In this document: piece by piece, positions 11,401 through 20,507 of the stretch
How the letters are laid out: the number at the start of each line of letters is the position of its first letter
Numbering within the stretch: the stretch's first letter is position 1
Source: Crossaster papposus
Taxonomy: Eukaryota; Echinodermata; Asteroidea; Velatida; Solasteridae
Assembly: GCA_037893245.1 (NCBI GenBank)
Contig: JBAIAA010000443.1
Location: forward strand, 1,240,001-1,304,000
Reading direction: 5' to 3'
DNA: 64,000 bases
Made by a program: the position numbers and the translations under genes
The notes under the pieces: model-generated
Told to the model about the DNA's origin: nothing
The model's input: the letters and a program-made list of their open reading frames with translations, nothing else
Databases searched by the model: none

Positions 11401-13698
11401 AGCAGAGCTTGTAGTCAATGGTCTCTAGTTAACATGCATTCATAAATACCTTAGACAGTTAACCCATTCCCATTGGTCAAGAGCCCGTCACGTGGCCAGT
11501 ATTAGATGGATTATAAAGACATGGCTGGCTGGTTTCAAACACTTTTCCAGTGTCACATGAAATTTGCACACCTACATTTATAAAATCCAGTGCCGTTTAC
11601 CGTTTTATTGGTTGAACGTTCAAATTCATCACATAGGCATGCGCGATACTACCGGTGAGTCAGTATTTAATGGTCCCTAATTTAAAATGCGTTCCTCACA
11701 GCTGCATCTGTGCGGCGCGACACGCGCGCCAATTTTCGAAAAAGGAGTTGTTTAGGTCTTATTCATTGCCAAAGCGAGTTATTAGCCAAAACGTCTATTT
11801 TTTAAGTGGGAGGTCGGTTTCAAGTTTGTAACGATGTACATACATAAAACCATTCTGTATCATATCAAAAAATTGTATAGCTCAATTAAAACTCTAAAGT
11901 GTGTTTTTTGGGGGATGAATTGCACGGAGTGAGAGAATAGTTGGCACGGTTCACATACTTTGAACTTCGTTTTCTCAAAACAAGGGAGCATGACTTCAGC
12001 TATTTCAAAAAAGTATAGCGGCGGCTAGGAATAAGCTACAGCAACACACAATACATCATTTGCAAGCTTAGGACTTCTTCTTTCTAGAAATGTAATAATG
12101 TCAATTTTTTTATTTTGCGACTTTCCACCCATTTCGAGGTGCCAGGTAGTCTTGGCCAAGACCAAGCTAGCCCGTTCATTTGTTCCGCGGCGCGCCGTCC
12201 GTATTATCTGGGATTATTGAGGGCGCCCTTTATTATCGCCATAATTCCTGGATCTCTTCCTCTAACTTGGTCTTGGCGCATCGATCACGTGAACCCGGAA
12301 AATTCCGAGGACATTCCAAGCATAGCTCAAATAGCTACTCGCCCCCGCATGCGCACTAAGTCGTTTTTGTTTAATGTAGTGTTCGATTATTATAGTCTGG
12401 TTCCCAGACCAAATATTTCTGACTATTTGTGATTTTTCATTTATTATTTAGCCGTTAATGTCACGTGACCAAAAACTGGAGGAATTGCTTAACGTTCGCG
12501 ATGTTCGAGTGTTTCTAGGTATTTATAAAATAAAACTCACATTAGCAAAGGTCAACACCAGACGAAATGCCTAAGACTATCACAGTCATTGTAGTCATTG
12601 TGCTATTTTTGGGTAAGAGCCGTTAGAATTTGAATTGTTGCGTCGTCATAGCTACGCTGCTTGTATCGCGTCATTATCTATTTTTTGTCGCCGGCGGCTA
12701 CCTGACCTACACTACAATTTAGACGTATAGCCAAATGTGGTTTCTTACACGTCCGGTCAGGTAGCCGCCGGCGACAAAAAAATAGATAATGACGCGATAC
12801 AAGCAGCGTAGCTATGACGACGCAACAATTCAAATTCTAACGGCTCTTACCCAAAAATAGCACAATGACTACAATGACTGTGATAGTCTTAGGCATTTCG
12901 TCTGGTGTTGACCTTTGCTAATGTGAGTTTTATTTTATAAATACCTAGAAACACTCGAACATCGCGAACGTTAAGCAATTCCTCCAGTTTTTGGTCACGT
13001 GACATTAACGGCTAAATAATAAATGAAAAATCACAAATAGTCAGAAATATTTGGTCTGGGAACCAGACTATAATAATCGAACACTACATTAAACAAAAAC
13101 GACTTAGTGCGCATGCGGGGGCGAGTAGCTATTTGAGCTATGCTTGGAATGTCCTCGGAATTTTCCGGGTTCACGTGATCGATGCGCCAAGACCAAGTTA
13201 GAGGAAGAGATCCAGGAATTATGGCGATAATAAAGGGCGCCCTCAATAATCCCAGATAATACGGACAGCGCGCCGCGGAACAAATGAACGGGCTAGCTTG
13301 GTCTTGGCCAAGACTAGGTGCCAGGTCACATACATGTACTACCGGCAATAGAAATTTCAAAAAAGCATCCCTGAGACGCATCTTTGGAAATGACCTTCTT
13401 TTATTTTGTTAACAATATTTAACAATTGTTGATTGGTGTAATGTGGGAGATAACTGTTTAATACCCTAGGTGATATCTTACTGAATGCATTCCTTTTTTT
13501 TCCCCACTATCCAGCATCTTCCCAATCTTTGACCTGGCGGCCGTTGCGGCCAATGCCACGCCCCTGACCCGGGTCGTCTCGGAAGATGAAGAGATTCGAC
13601 GGCAGTTTGTTAAGAAGTACAAGAGCATCTTTGACAAGTTCTACTACTGGAAGGGAATCAAACAAGTCAAGAAGAAACAAGACATATCGGTAGATTAA
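5266..13698 (+). CDS. NOXRED1: NOXRED1, NADP-dependent oxidoreductase domain-containing protein (six coding exons)
   Basis: A host gene for a predicted 365-residue Rossmann-fold oxidoreductase of the NOXRED1 family, related to pyrroline-5-carboxylate reductase; the family's substrate is, to my knowledge, not established. Coding exons are 5266-5450, 7002-7201, 8450-8640, 9444-9594, 10987-11173 and 13515-13698. All borders are AG/GT and codon phase agrees at all five joins. The dinucleotide-binding loop GIIGCGRIG is at residues 92-100 and STRRPETLG at 121-129. The Arg-rich STRRPETLG turn matches the vertebrate protein as I remember it and suits NADP(H). The start is the ATG at 5266 (context AACATGG); a GTG 12 nt upstream is not a normal eukaryotic start. 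Length is close to the vertebrate protein (about 360). All exons look intact despite many mobile elements in the introns. Confidence 0.9.
5511..5583. mobile_element. Small foldback element 1 in NOXRED1 intron 1
   Basis: The arms AGCCCAGGTTGGAC and GTCCAACCTGGGCT enclose about 45 bp. The element is flanked by the 9-bp direct repeat CCCCGAACT at 5502-5510 and 5584-5592, as expected for a target-site duplication. It has no coding capacity. Confidence 0.75.
5593..5729. mobile_element. Foldback element 2, inserted beside element 1
   Basis: An almost perfect 137-bp palindrome, starting TAGACCGAGTTACTGGCC and ending with its inverse, with its centre near 5660 at CTACTAGTAG. It is flanked by the same 9-bp repeat CCCCGAACT at 5584-5592 and 5730-5738. 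Together with element 1 this gives three copies of the target, so two insertions used the same site. Confidence 0.8.
5739..7001 (+). other. remainder of NOXRED1 intron 1
   Basis: Holds an A/T homopolymer-like patch (5925-5990), a short repeated AAATTTGTGCGCGCAAATTT-like stretch (6240-6290) and a C-rich run (6510-6536). No gene or RNA was seen. Confidence 0.5.
7002..7201 (+). CDS. NOXRED1: NOXRED1 coding exon 2 (Rossmann loop)
   Basis: Begins after GATTCCAG and ends before GTATAA. It encodes the first beta-alpha-beta unit, LLVGIIGCGRIG followed by a helix (LHLANALLTYADV), and then the strand ending in STRRPETL. The single base left over joins with GT at 8450 to give Gly, completing RRPETLG. 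Confidence 0.9.
7270..7348 (-). mobile_element. tRNA-derived SINE head
   Basis: Read on the minus strand, a Pol III A box TAGCTCAGTTGG (7328-7339) is followed by a B box GGTTCAAATCC (7285-7295) at tRNA spacing. The acceptor stem does not pair and the anticodon stem has mismatches, so this is a SINE head or tRNA relic rather than a working tRNA. It lies in NOXRED1 intron 2, antisense to the gene. The SINE body was not delimited. Confidence 0.65.
8148..8370. repeat. imperfect inverted repeat rich in CACAAGTC/GACTTGTG
   Basis: The left side carries repeated CACAAGTC (8179-8208) and the right side the inverse GACTTGTGA (8309-8345). Weakly matching outer ends are ACGACTTTGCAGAGTTGTA and TACAACTCTCCGACTATGA. 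This is probably an old MITE in NOXRED1 intron 2. Confidence 0.5.
8450..8640 (+). CDS. NOXRED1: NOXRED1 coding exon 3
   Basis: Encodes GVLKDKGVTCVYNNAQVAS and then LLFLCVLPSQLPDIAEDVKG and IIPAHCTVYTFLSSVPIPRL. The pattern (a strand, then V/CLPSQ, then a strand ending S-x-P-x-P) corresponds to the second half of the NADP-binding domain in the P5CR-like superfamily. The borders are CTTGAACAG| and CAG|GTAAGG, and it ends on a codon boundary. Confidence 0.9.
8946..9191. mobile_element. hAT-like MITE with CAGGG ends
   Basis: A 246-bp element whose ends read CAGGGCCCAATTTCATAGAG and, inverted, CAGGGGCCAATTTCATAGAG, with TGCTAAGCAAA repeats just inside both ends. The CAGGG ends are typical of hAT transposons. 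Flanking 8-bp target duplications are eroded (GTTGTGCC against GTTCGTCT). It lies in NOXRED1 intron 3. Confidence 0.8.
9444..9594 (+). CDS. NOXRED1: NOXRED1 coding exon 4
   Basis: Encodes VIKCSNLIKPEFSWPP through VTCPLTSDKE. The acceptor CACAG follows a pyrimidine stretch and the donor is GAAG|GTAAAC. It links the NADP-binding domain to the helical C-terminal part. One base carries over and joins AT at 10987 to make Asp. Confidence 0.85.
9735..10579. mobile_element. TIR element with AAAGGTAGGATA ends
   Basis: The left end TAAAGGTAGGATATACCAT is inverted at the right end as GGTGTATCCTACCTTT. Inside, blocks such as TCTAGGCATCCAGCAAAATG and the segment with CAGGATATCTAGCGCAAT (inverted) match copies at 35.7-36.0 and 36.6-37.0 kb. 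There is no transposase frame. The superfamily is not identified. It lies in NOXRED1 intron 4. Confidence 0.65.
10712..10963. mobile_element. MITE, copy 1 of a GGCCGGAAATG family
   Basis: The outer ends are AACCAGTTCACGCCGGG and GCGCGAACTGGT, mutually inverted. The interior contains TTTCCGGCCTTGCTCGCTGC and GCGTCATCCGTTTTGAATCT. A second copy lies in opposite orientation at 14,108-14,335, and a diverged third near 46,150-46,330. It sits 24 bp upstream of NOXRED1 exon 5. Confidence 0.7.
10987..11173 (+). CDS. NOXRED1: NOXRED1 coding exon 5
   Basis: Encodes DAILSTDDKWAEMILYSFVN, then LCIQLGLNREETVSTLNCVV, then GQAVSREYTHKFVAGNFTKR. This is the helical C-terminal region. The donor is AAAGA|GTAAGG, with two bases carried over to be completed by C at 13515 (Asp). 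The reading frame is open throughout. Confidence 0.85.
11174..12147 (+). other. NOXRED1 intron 5, left part
   Basis: No exon or clear repeat boundary was seen. It is AT-rich, with a short inverted CACTCGT..ACGAG-type patch near 11,205-11,235. The last 11 bases, 12,137-12,147, are the left copy of the direct repeat flanking the palindrome described next. Confidence 0.4.
12522..12531 (+). promoter_or_regulatory. TATA box in left arm of the palindrome
   Basis: TTTATAAAAT lies 36 bp upstream of the ATG at 12,567 and 53 bp downstream of a CACGTG E-box (12,462-12,467). The mirror copy is on the minus strand at 12,932-12,941. The spacing suits a Pol II core promoter with a very short leader. Confidence 0.5.
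12567..12612 (+). CDS. captured first exon: signal-peptide-like start, left arm
   Basis: ATG in context CGAAATGC opens MPKTITVIVVIVLFL, a basic start followed by a hydrophobic core as in a secretory signal peptide. The frame then meets a consensus donor, G|GTAAGA, at 12,613. An upstream TATA box and the position of the donor make this look like exon 1 of a secreted-protein gene. No matching downstream exon was found in the window, so the parent gene is presumably elsewhere. Confidence 0.5.
12851..12896 (-). CDS. captured first exon, right arm (mirror copy)
   Basis: The exact inverse of the exon at 12,567-12,612, with its own ATG at 12,896-12,894 and donor at 12,850. The two copies point toward each other, so a transcript from either promoter would run into the antisense of the other arm and could fold into a long hairpin. 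Confidence 0.5.
13515..13698 (+). CDS. NOXRED1: NOXRED1 coding exon 6 and stop
   Basis: Follows TATCCAG and encodes IFPIFDLAAVAANATPLTRV, EDEEIRRQFVKKYKSIFDKF and YYWKGIKQVKKKQDISVD, ending with TAA at 13,696. The hydrophobic, aromatic-rich C-terminus resembles the conserved tail of the family. Confidence 0.85.
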
Positions 13699-13860
13699 GA
13701 AAGAGACCCCCCCCCCCCAAACAATCCAACCTTCCACCCCCCCCCTCCCCAAACAATCCAACCTTCCACCCCCCCCTCCCCCAAGTCCCCCACTCCAAAG
13801 TCTTCCCATCTCCCCCATCCCTCCCCCATTCCCCATTCCTACTTAAAACCCACCTAGCTG
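13699..13860 (+). repeat. C-rich tandem repeat in NOXRED1 3' UTR
   Basis: Two and a half copies of a unit of about 27-30 bp combining a C run with AAACAATCCAACCTTCCA, followed by further C/T-rich sequence. It begins just after the stop codon, so it is probably transcribed in the 3' UTR. Confidence 0.75.
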
Positions 13861-14107
13861 CTAGCCACTCCCCGGCCAAAGCAAAAAGCTATTCGAATAT
13901 TCGGTTGACTGATGGTCCAATATATTTGTGACAGTCCTAACTCCCAGAGGTTAGTCTTAATACTAGAAACGGGCATATTGTGATTTTGCATTCAAAGCGT
14001 ACACGGATTTCAACAAAAGATTTCCAAAATCACATATAAATGCTTCACATCCTGGGTTAAGTCAATTAAGATTCAAATTCACATCTACTAGATTCATATC
14101 CACGTAT

Positions 14108-14335
14108 TAACCAGTTTGCGCCGGGGGACGTGTATACACGCAAAGTTTCCCCCAGATTCAAAACGGATGACGCATAAACACGTCACGAGCAAGGCCGGAA
14201 ATGTCCGTCAGCAGCGAGCAAGGCCGAAAATGCGTGGGTGTGCTTGCAGGTACCATCGGCCTGAACCCGACCCGGATCGAGTTTCGTTAACAATAATCTT
14301 GCGCCTCAGCTTGGTGATGTTAAAATAATCCAGGC
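14108..14335. mobile_element. MITE, copy 2 of the GGCCGGAAATG family
   Basis: Inverted relative to the copy at 10,712-10,963. It starts AACCAGTTTGCGCCGGG, contains AGATTCAAAACGGATGACGC and GCGAGCAAGGCCGAAAATG, and ends GGCGCAAACT. The copies differ at perhaps 15-20% of sites. Confidence 0.65.
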
Positions 14336-15184
14336 GCAAACTAAATGCAAAATCGCATCATACCCTTTCCTATTGTAAAATGGAGAAACCAAATAGCAGA
14401 GTTGTATTCGAGTTCCTGCAAGGCCATCACAATTCCTTCAGATCAAGTCAAACCATCACTAGCTATTCAAATAAAATGTTAGCAAAAGCATTTTTGTTGT
14501 GTCCTTATTCGACCAGTTACTTGTGACTGGCTTTATTAAAGGACTTGTGAAATGAGTCAGTGCAGGGACTCTAATACATGTACAACAGTGATGCAATTTC
14601 AGGAAATGTTGTCAGATCTACTTTCCAGTAGTAAACGAGTTAACAAAATATAATAGTAGTGCACACTTTCAAACTCAATATTTGCAAAGTGTGCGAATAC
14701 TTTTGTAAATTGATGTAGTAAAAGTAAATGAGAATGTTTTCAAGTTCCATTCTGTAAATATGAAAAGTAATTTATTTTGTTTGGGTGAAACTTACTTTAT
14801 TCTATAATAAAATTGTATACATGTGTACATCAAGTAGATGTCAGTGTGAAATATTGTTGTTGAGTTTTCTCTTAAGAAATTAAAACAATGACTGTTTGTT
14901 TTAAATGTTTTCAGATGGCTTTGATATTAGATCGTGGTTCAAATTTACACAGAATAATATTTGTTTGAAGCTATCTATGCGCTTTTGTTAAAGCGGAAAG
15001 GCGTAGTATATAGTACATTATAGCATGTTCTTTTCTCTATGATTACGAAAATTGCTGTTGCCAAAAATAAATTTGATCAGAAAGCTGAGATTCAAGATGG
15101 CCGACAAATTGGCTTCCAAAAACTGGTAAAATCACATTCGAAGAACTATTTATGCTAAATATACAATTCGAATGCATCAATTAT
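14336..15184. other. noncoding, downstream of NOXRED1
   Basis: AT-rich sequence. AATAAA occurs near 14,469 (AAATAAAATG) and could serve as a distant poly(A) signal for NOXRED1, but nothing proves it. No other feature was seen. Confidence 0.35.
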
Positions 15185-15870
15185 GGTTTTAGGAGTTGAT
15201 GCTCCCGGATAAGTTTGATGGGGTTGCGTCCTAGCTGGTCGGACTACTTGATCCATTTGGAGTGATTCCGAGAAGGAAATGTACCTGGCGGCTCGCCTGA
15301 AGGGCACAGCTCTGGAAGCACTGGCAGACATGGCACCAGAGGCACGGAGGCAATACTCCTCCATTTTGGAGAACTTTGAGCAACGATTCGGCGTGACAGC
15401 ACAGGTCCCACTACATGGGGACGAGGAGCCACGACGAGTCGCTCAGCAGCCTGGGACATTCCATTTGGCGGCGGCTGCTGTAAAGCTACCTAAGACTGCC
15501 TGCGCAGGCCCGGGAGGACTTGGGCGTGGAGGCTTTCCGAAGGGCCCTGGGGGAGGAGCAGCTGCAGCGTCACCTTTTCTCCCTGAAGGCGGCGACCCTG
15601 ACCAAACCAATCACGCTGGCGACGGCCGATGGAGGCGTTCATTGAGTCCCAGGAGTACAAACGGAAAGGAAAGGCCGGAACCAGGAGCGTAATGTCGGTA
15701 GACCAGTTTCCTCCAGTTCCCTCCAGTTCCTGCTGGGAGTCTAAGCCAGTTCTCCGGGTGAAGTATACACCAGGCTCGCGGACTCGAGTGGAGTACTAGG
15801 TGCCACGGGCTTGGACACATCGGGAGAGACTGCCCTCGCCAGAAGCGGAAGGACGCCTCGGCTGACGGGC
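15185..15870 (+). pseudogene. Gypsy-type LTR retrotransposon gag fossil
   Basis: A GC-rich block unlike its AT-rich surroundings. It preserves a capsid-like stretch (KEMYLAARLKGTALEALADM and SSILENFEQRFG), a later helical gag stretch ending in SQEYKRKGK, and a CCHC zinc-knuckle remnant, CHGLGHIGRDC, near 15,800-15,840. The pieces lie in more than one frame, so the copy is broken in several places. Neither pol nor LTRs are visible. It is an old copy, Gypsy/Metaviridae-like by gag pattern. Confidence 0.65.
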
Positions 15871-16066
15871 AGGGTGAGGCGGGCACGGAACCGGGTCCAG
15901 GGCTGGGCGAGCCGGCCGATCCGGGATGCGATCGGCCACTCTCTCCACCGACAGAGCCAGGGCCCGAGAGGTACACTCGCGCCGGCCGAAAGGCCGGCCG
16001 GAAGGTAGTCCGGCCTAGCTGATATTGTCTTGCATTAACCGAGCCTTCCTCTTCTTTCCCCCGCAG

Positions 16067-16474
16067 GAGGGTTCCCGTGATGTGCCCCCCCCCCCCTATG
16101 GAAAGGCGTTTACCCGTAGCACCAACCGCCGTAGGCACGTGCGCACCGCATGCGAGCAGCTCCACCCGGAGCGCCCGTACGTGTGCGAAAGGGGCTGCGG
16201 GCTGCGGTTCTACCGGCAGGATATTAGGAGCCGTCACCATCGGTTCTGCTGGGAAGGATCTGATGGCCGGAGTGATGGCAGAGATGGATGCGCTGGAGAT
16301 CCACCCCGGCGACGACAAGAGGGAGCTCGTCAATCCCGCCGGCCAAGGGCCTTCTATGCCTCGCCTCTCCCGACAGGGGAGCTCGGACCTCCCCCACGGC
16401 GGACGGTACCACCATGCAGCGGCCCAGCCTTTGTCGCCGCCCCCGTCCAAGAGACGACGGGGCCCAGTTACTAA
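16067..16474 (+). CDS. possible exon with two C2H2/C2HC-like zinc fingers
   Basis: A strong acceptor (pyrimidine-rich run ending CCCCCGCAG at 16,066) is followed by an open frame to a stop at 16,474. It reads YGKAFTRSTNRRRHVRTAC and then YVCERGCGLRFYRQDIRSRH, ending HRFC. These look like two C2H-type fingers; the first has lost its Cys pair to a C-homopolymer stretch, and the second keeps C-x3-C..H-x4-C. The tail is proline/arginine-rich. It abuts the Gypsy gag fossil and shares its high GC, so it could belong to that element's insertion or to a decayed multicopy zinc-finger gene. No partner exon was recognised. Confidence 0.4.
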   Translation, partial: EGSRDVPPPPYGKAFTRSTNRRRHVRTACEQLHPERPYVCERGCGLRFYRQDIRSRHHRFCWEGSDGRSDGRDGCAGDPPRRRQEGARQSRRPRAFYASPLPTGELGPPPRRTVPPCSGPAFVAAPVQETTGPSY

Positions 16475-16667
16475 ATGCCTGTCTAAACAATTCAATATGA
16501 TTACTTACTGTTTACTCTAAATTCTGCCTCCACGCTCTAGCCAATCGTAATCAGTAAACATGGATTTCCATCAAGGGTTTCCGGAAAATCACAAATTATG
16601 TCGTGTGCACGAGATAATTTTTGTTTTTAATGTCCCTTCAGGGGCTCCATACTTTCAGGACTCCCTA

Positions 16668-16735
16668 AAAAAAAAATGCGACGCCGAAAAAAAAATGCGA
16701 CGCCGAAAAAAATGCGACGCGAAAAAAAAAAAAAA
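16668..16735 (+). repeat. short tandem repeat AAAAAATGCGACGCCG
   Basis: Three imperfect copies of about 18 bp, followed by an A run and an AT-rich patch to 16,800. Confidence 0.8.
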
Positions 16736-16800
16736 AAATTGCACAAACAAAATAAAAAATAAATAAAAATAAAATAAAAATAGACGCTAAAAAAATTAAT

Positions 16801-18063
16801 ATAACGTCCGATTTTATTCTTCAATCGTTGGCACATATTGAACACCTTAATAGCCTATAGGGCCTAGGGCATTATTTATAACGCTAATTACATTAGGCTA
16901 ACGTTTTTACGACGAAAGTCCAACTTCCATGAAAACCCGCACTGGTCAAGCTGCCTGGTATAATAATGCAGTGGTGGCAGTAGCTATTAATACGGCAGTC
17001 GGCATTCTGGCTTCTTTTGACCCGAAACTATTGATCATAATGTGTTTCAACAAGTCGGTACGGTGAGAAGGGCAGTTATACAGGGTGTAGCCTAACGCCA
17101 GGCATGGATTTATTCGAAAATTTATGTTCAATTTTCTAGATCGAGCAGTCGGCAGCCATGCGATTCTTAGCCATGGCATGCCGTAATAATAGCCAGTTCA
17201 ACTAAGCGCAATATTACACCTCGTTGTCACATGCATGTCATAACAAAAAATAAGTGAAAATAGTTTTTAATTCAATACCATATGTCATGTGTAGACTCTG
17301 AGTTAGGCTTACAATGAAAATATTGCTGGAGTTTTAGAAAGAATGTAGCTTGGAAATAATAAGCTCTAATAACTAAATCTCAACATGTCACAAGCTTAAG
17401 AGCTGGAAATTCCAGTTCTAAAGCCCATGTGAAGATTTGCCATGTGGCAAATGCTTTAGAATTCAACCTAGAAAGATAGGCCTATCCCAACACATTTAAA
17501 TAAAATATTTATTGCAAATGAGTGAACCATATAAACATACTATAGTTTTAAAACAACTTTTCTCCCGACTCAATTCTGTAAACGGGAGGAACTTTATTGA
17601 GAAAAGTTCATTGCGGGCTTGAGATAACAAATAGATCCTAAGGGCAAGGAGATGCTATCAGAATGTGTACGAGTAAGTGGGACGCATGTTTTATAACACA
17701 TCATCCACAGATTCTAATTGGCCACAATCGAGTTGCATGACAATAAGATGTTTCACGGTAATGCGCCATCTTGTTCACGAGGCAAAATGAACACGTAGTA
17801 GACGCGCGCACATTTTACTATAATGAACGCATGATGACTAAATTAGTCTTGGAAGCGAAACAGTTTTCGATCGACGATGCGTACACAGCAACGCCTGTAA
17901 ATTTGCCCCGTGAACAAAATGGCGCATATTTCCGTGAAACACCTTATTCCAGTGTCTTGATGACAATAATTATTATGGCCCAAAAGACTAATAAACCCAA
18001 ACGGTAATATTCGACCAGCAGCTGAAAAAGTGTATGACATTTATAATGCTATGCGTTTGTATT
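16801..18063. other. no gene seen
   Basis: AT-rich. A small inverted patch near 17,560-17,605 (TTTTCTCCCGACTC and GGGAGGAACTTTATTGAGAAAA) was noted. The frame at 17,771-18,007 has no recognisable domain or splice context. Confidence 0.4.
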
Positions 18064-18240
18064 GACCGGCAATCGTGGTCGCCGGACAAAAGAATTGGGA
18101 GTCAAACAATGGGTCCACGATTGACACAACGTCCACGATCTTTTCCCGTGTACAAATCCTATGGCGATCATCAAAAAACGTTAGAGTATAAACAAAAGAG
18201 GGAAGACGGTCGGACAATACCCCGTCCACGATTGCCGGTC
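18064..18240. mobile_element. 177-bp MITE
   Basis: Perfect 15-bp terminal inverted repeats, GACCGGCAATCGTGG (18,064-18,078) and its inverse (18,226-18,240). Inside are two more GTCCACGAT motifs. No clear target duplication was found, and the family is unassigned. Confidence 0.75.
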
Positions 18241-20505
18241 AAAACATAGCTGTGTGTGTGTGCAGGGTGTATGTGCACAACATAAAGTTTCGTTCAAACA
18301 TGAAGATGTCAAGTTAAGAAAAGAGGTTAGTTTGGAAATTGACAACTAATTTCTTTTTAAAATAGAAGTTCTTTTATTGTGTTTTGATTAAATTGATTAG
18401 TTTCTATCATAAGCATAATCTGTACTGGAAGAGACAAGATAAAGCAAATATTTGCTGCTTTAAACTGAACGAGCCATAAACCAATTTGGTGATCCCTGTG
18501 GAGCCTTCATTGTGAGTGTAGACCCCAACTTGCTATTTTCTTCTAGACCATCACCATTCTTAATTCTGCTTTTGTTTATTTCCCTGTATGGTTCTTAGGT
18601 TCTACAGGATATTAGTAACCCAAGCACAGGTAAACTCCATTGTGGACTTTCTACACCACTATGGATTGTGTGCATTAGGAGAGATGAGCCACTCATCTTC
18701 TCCCCACTACTTTCTAGCAGTGGAGGAAGGTTCATTCTCCATCCCTCTCAAAGTCCATCAGCCAAAAGAGGGAGAGGAGTATTTCAATTTCTGTTTGCCA
18801 GCCGTGTTGTTATAAAGGATCTTTGACAATATAGGCCTAGAGACTATTTGCGCAGGCATCTTGTGAACAATCAAAGCTAAAGATCTGTGCTCACAAATTT
18901 GCTCACCTGAATCCTCCAATTTAAAAACAAAATTGTACTCCTATTATATGTTGTTTACACTTGAAGAGCATGACATTATTGGAACAGGGCCTGGTCAACT
19001 TAACTCCCTTATTTATGATGCCTGTGCCTGCATTACAAATGACAGTTGGTATTTGTTTATATGCTGGGGAAAACTCTATTTCAAATAATCAATTGTCAGA
19101 AGTAGAGAGTCTTGAAGTATAAAATGTATAGGCCTAACAATAATAATGTTATTTATTAAGTGCAAACGTTATGTACATATATTCAAATGCACTGTAAAAA
19201 GATAAAACCTTTTTAAAATATTAAATGGCAAAAATCCATGAACATTACAAACTACTACATGTATTATTATATATTATTATCAAGGAAAACATCATGTTTT
19301 TTGAAAAAGGAATACAATTTTTACAACTTATCAATCAAAAGCGATTTGAAAAAGGTTGGTTATGAGCAGCCTCTATTTGAGGCCTCAATCCATTTTTTAA
19401 AACAAACCTCCTAATCCTGGCATGCCTTAAAAATTATTGAAAACGTACTTCAAAAGAGCTATTATTGTTTTAGAATGGTACTGGTGGTAGGGGTTTCAAG
19501 AATATATATCTTCTAAAAAGTCACGGCAAAGGATACATTACAATTTTGAAATCTAAATATTTTGTAACATTGAGATTTTCTTTTGCAGTTTGTGAGCATT
19601 TATTTTTGAATTCTATTGTAGGTTTTCAATTTAATCTTTTGTTTAGTTTTATATGAAATGATTTGTAATTATGCTGCCCTGTTTTATTCTGAATGTTTAA
19701 CTGTTCAGGTTATAACCTTTTTGCAGAATAAACCATCAGTACATATTTACTAGTCAAAAAGTACATATTTATTCTTGAAAGACGGACACAGCATATTAAG
19801 GGTGCATGCATCTTAGATCAAACCTGCAGATCTAATCTTAAAAAGAAAAATACCGAGTCTCTTCCCGAAGTAAAAATATATTTCGTTTTTAGCAATGCAA
19901 ACAAATTATTTTAAATGAGGCATTGGCCCGACACTTACCACCCCCCCCCCCCCTCAAAAATAAACCACACCCAAAATGTGCATGTTTCGTTATTGAAATA
20001 TTTAAATTGTGCCCCAAACAGAAAAATCGTTTCCAGAGGTTTACAGACTCGGTTACGAAAAGGAAGAGTGAATAAATGGCATAGATACATGCATAAAAGT
20101 TTACATTTATTTATGGATACGGCTATTTTCCCCGTAGTGAAAGCAAACGCAAAATAATATGGCTTCAGCCGTTTATTGGTGATGTTGCCATCTATAGCCC
20201 GGTAACTCAACGAAATGTAACGAAGCATCGCGAATGGCATAGAGTCTCGAATGCTGCGCCGAAGCCTCCCGAAGCCTCGGCGTTCCATCTTTAAGGCTTC
20301 TTGTGGAGCATCATGAAGACGAAGCCTCATCAATTGAAGCCGGAGCAGAAGCCAAAGCCGAAGCACAGAGGTTTGGAAAAGGGGCCTAGTCTACGGCAGG
20401 TTATTCTGTGGTATGAACCTGTCAATTGCTCTCAAATGGGATCGTTTTTGTCTCATCTGTCAGAAAACTATAGAAGCACGTCTATGCAATACCACAGGTG
20501 TAAGG
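18241..20505. other. no gene seen
   Basis: AT-rich throughout. A frame at 18,588-18,815 follows a TTCTTAG acceptor-like site but resembles nothing known to me. A C run lies at 19,940-19,952. Confidence 0.4.
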
Positions 20506-20507
20506 AG

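Larger units (their letters stand above)
12148..13315. mobile_element. 1,168-bp foldback element with captured gene 5' end
   Basis: The arms 12,148-12,707 and 12,755-13,315 are mirror images. I see only one substitution near 12,191 and one base of A/T run-length difference, so the arms are over 99% identical; the spacer is 47 bp. The tips read AGTCTTGGCCAAGAC and its inverse. The 11-bp direct repeat AGGTGCCAGGT at 12,137-12,147 and 13,316-13,326 is the target duplication. A 9-11 bp duplication with long TIRs fits MULE/foldback elements. It carries no transposase; each arm instead holds a TATA box, a short ATG exon and a splice donor. Its identity and position within an intron point to a recent insertion. 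Confidence 0.85.

Noticed and set aside
12115-13381. Matching frames of about 105-116 codons on opposite strands at 12,115-12,432 and 13,031-13,381
   Set aside because: They are the two arms of the palindrome; neither frame has a domain, and the better-supported signal in each arm is the short exon at 12,567 and its mirror.
15611-16495. 294-codon minus-strand frame over 15.6-16.5 kb
   Set aside because: Antisense shadow of the GC-rich gag and zinc-finger sequences on the plus strand.
17771-18249. Frames at 17,771-18,007 and 18,034-18,249
   Set aside because: No domain or splice context; the second lies across a MITE.
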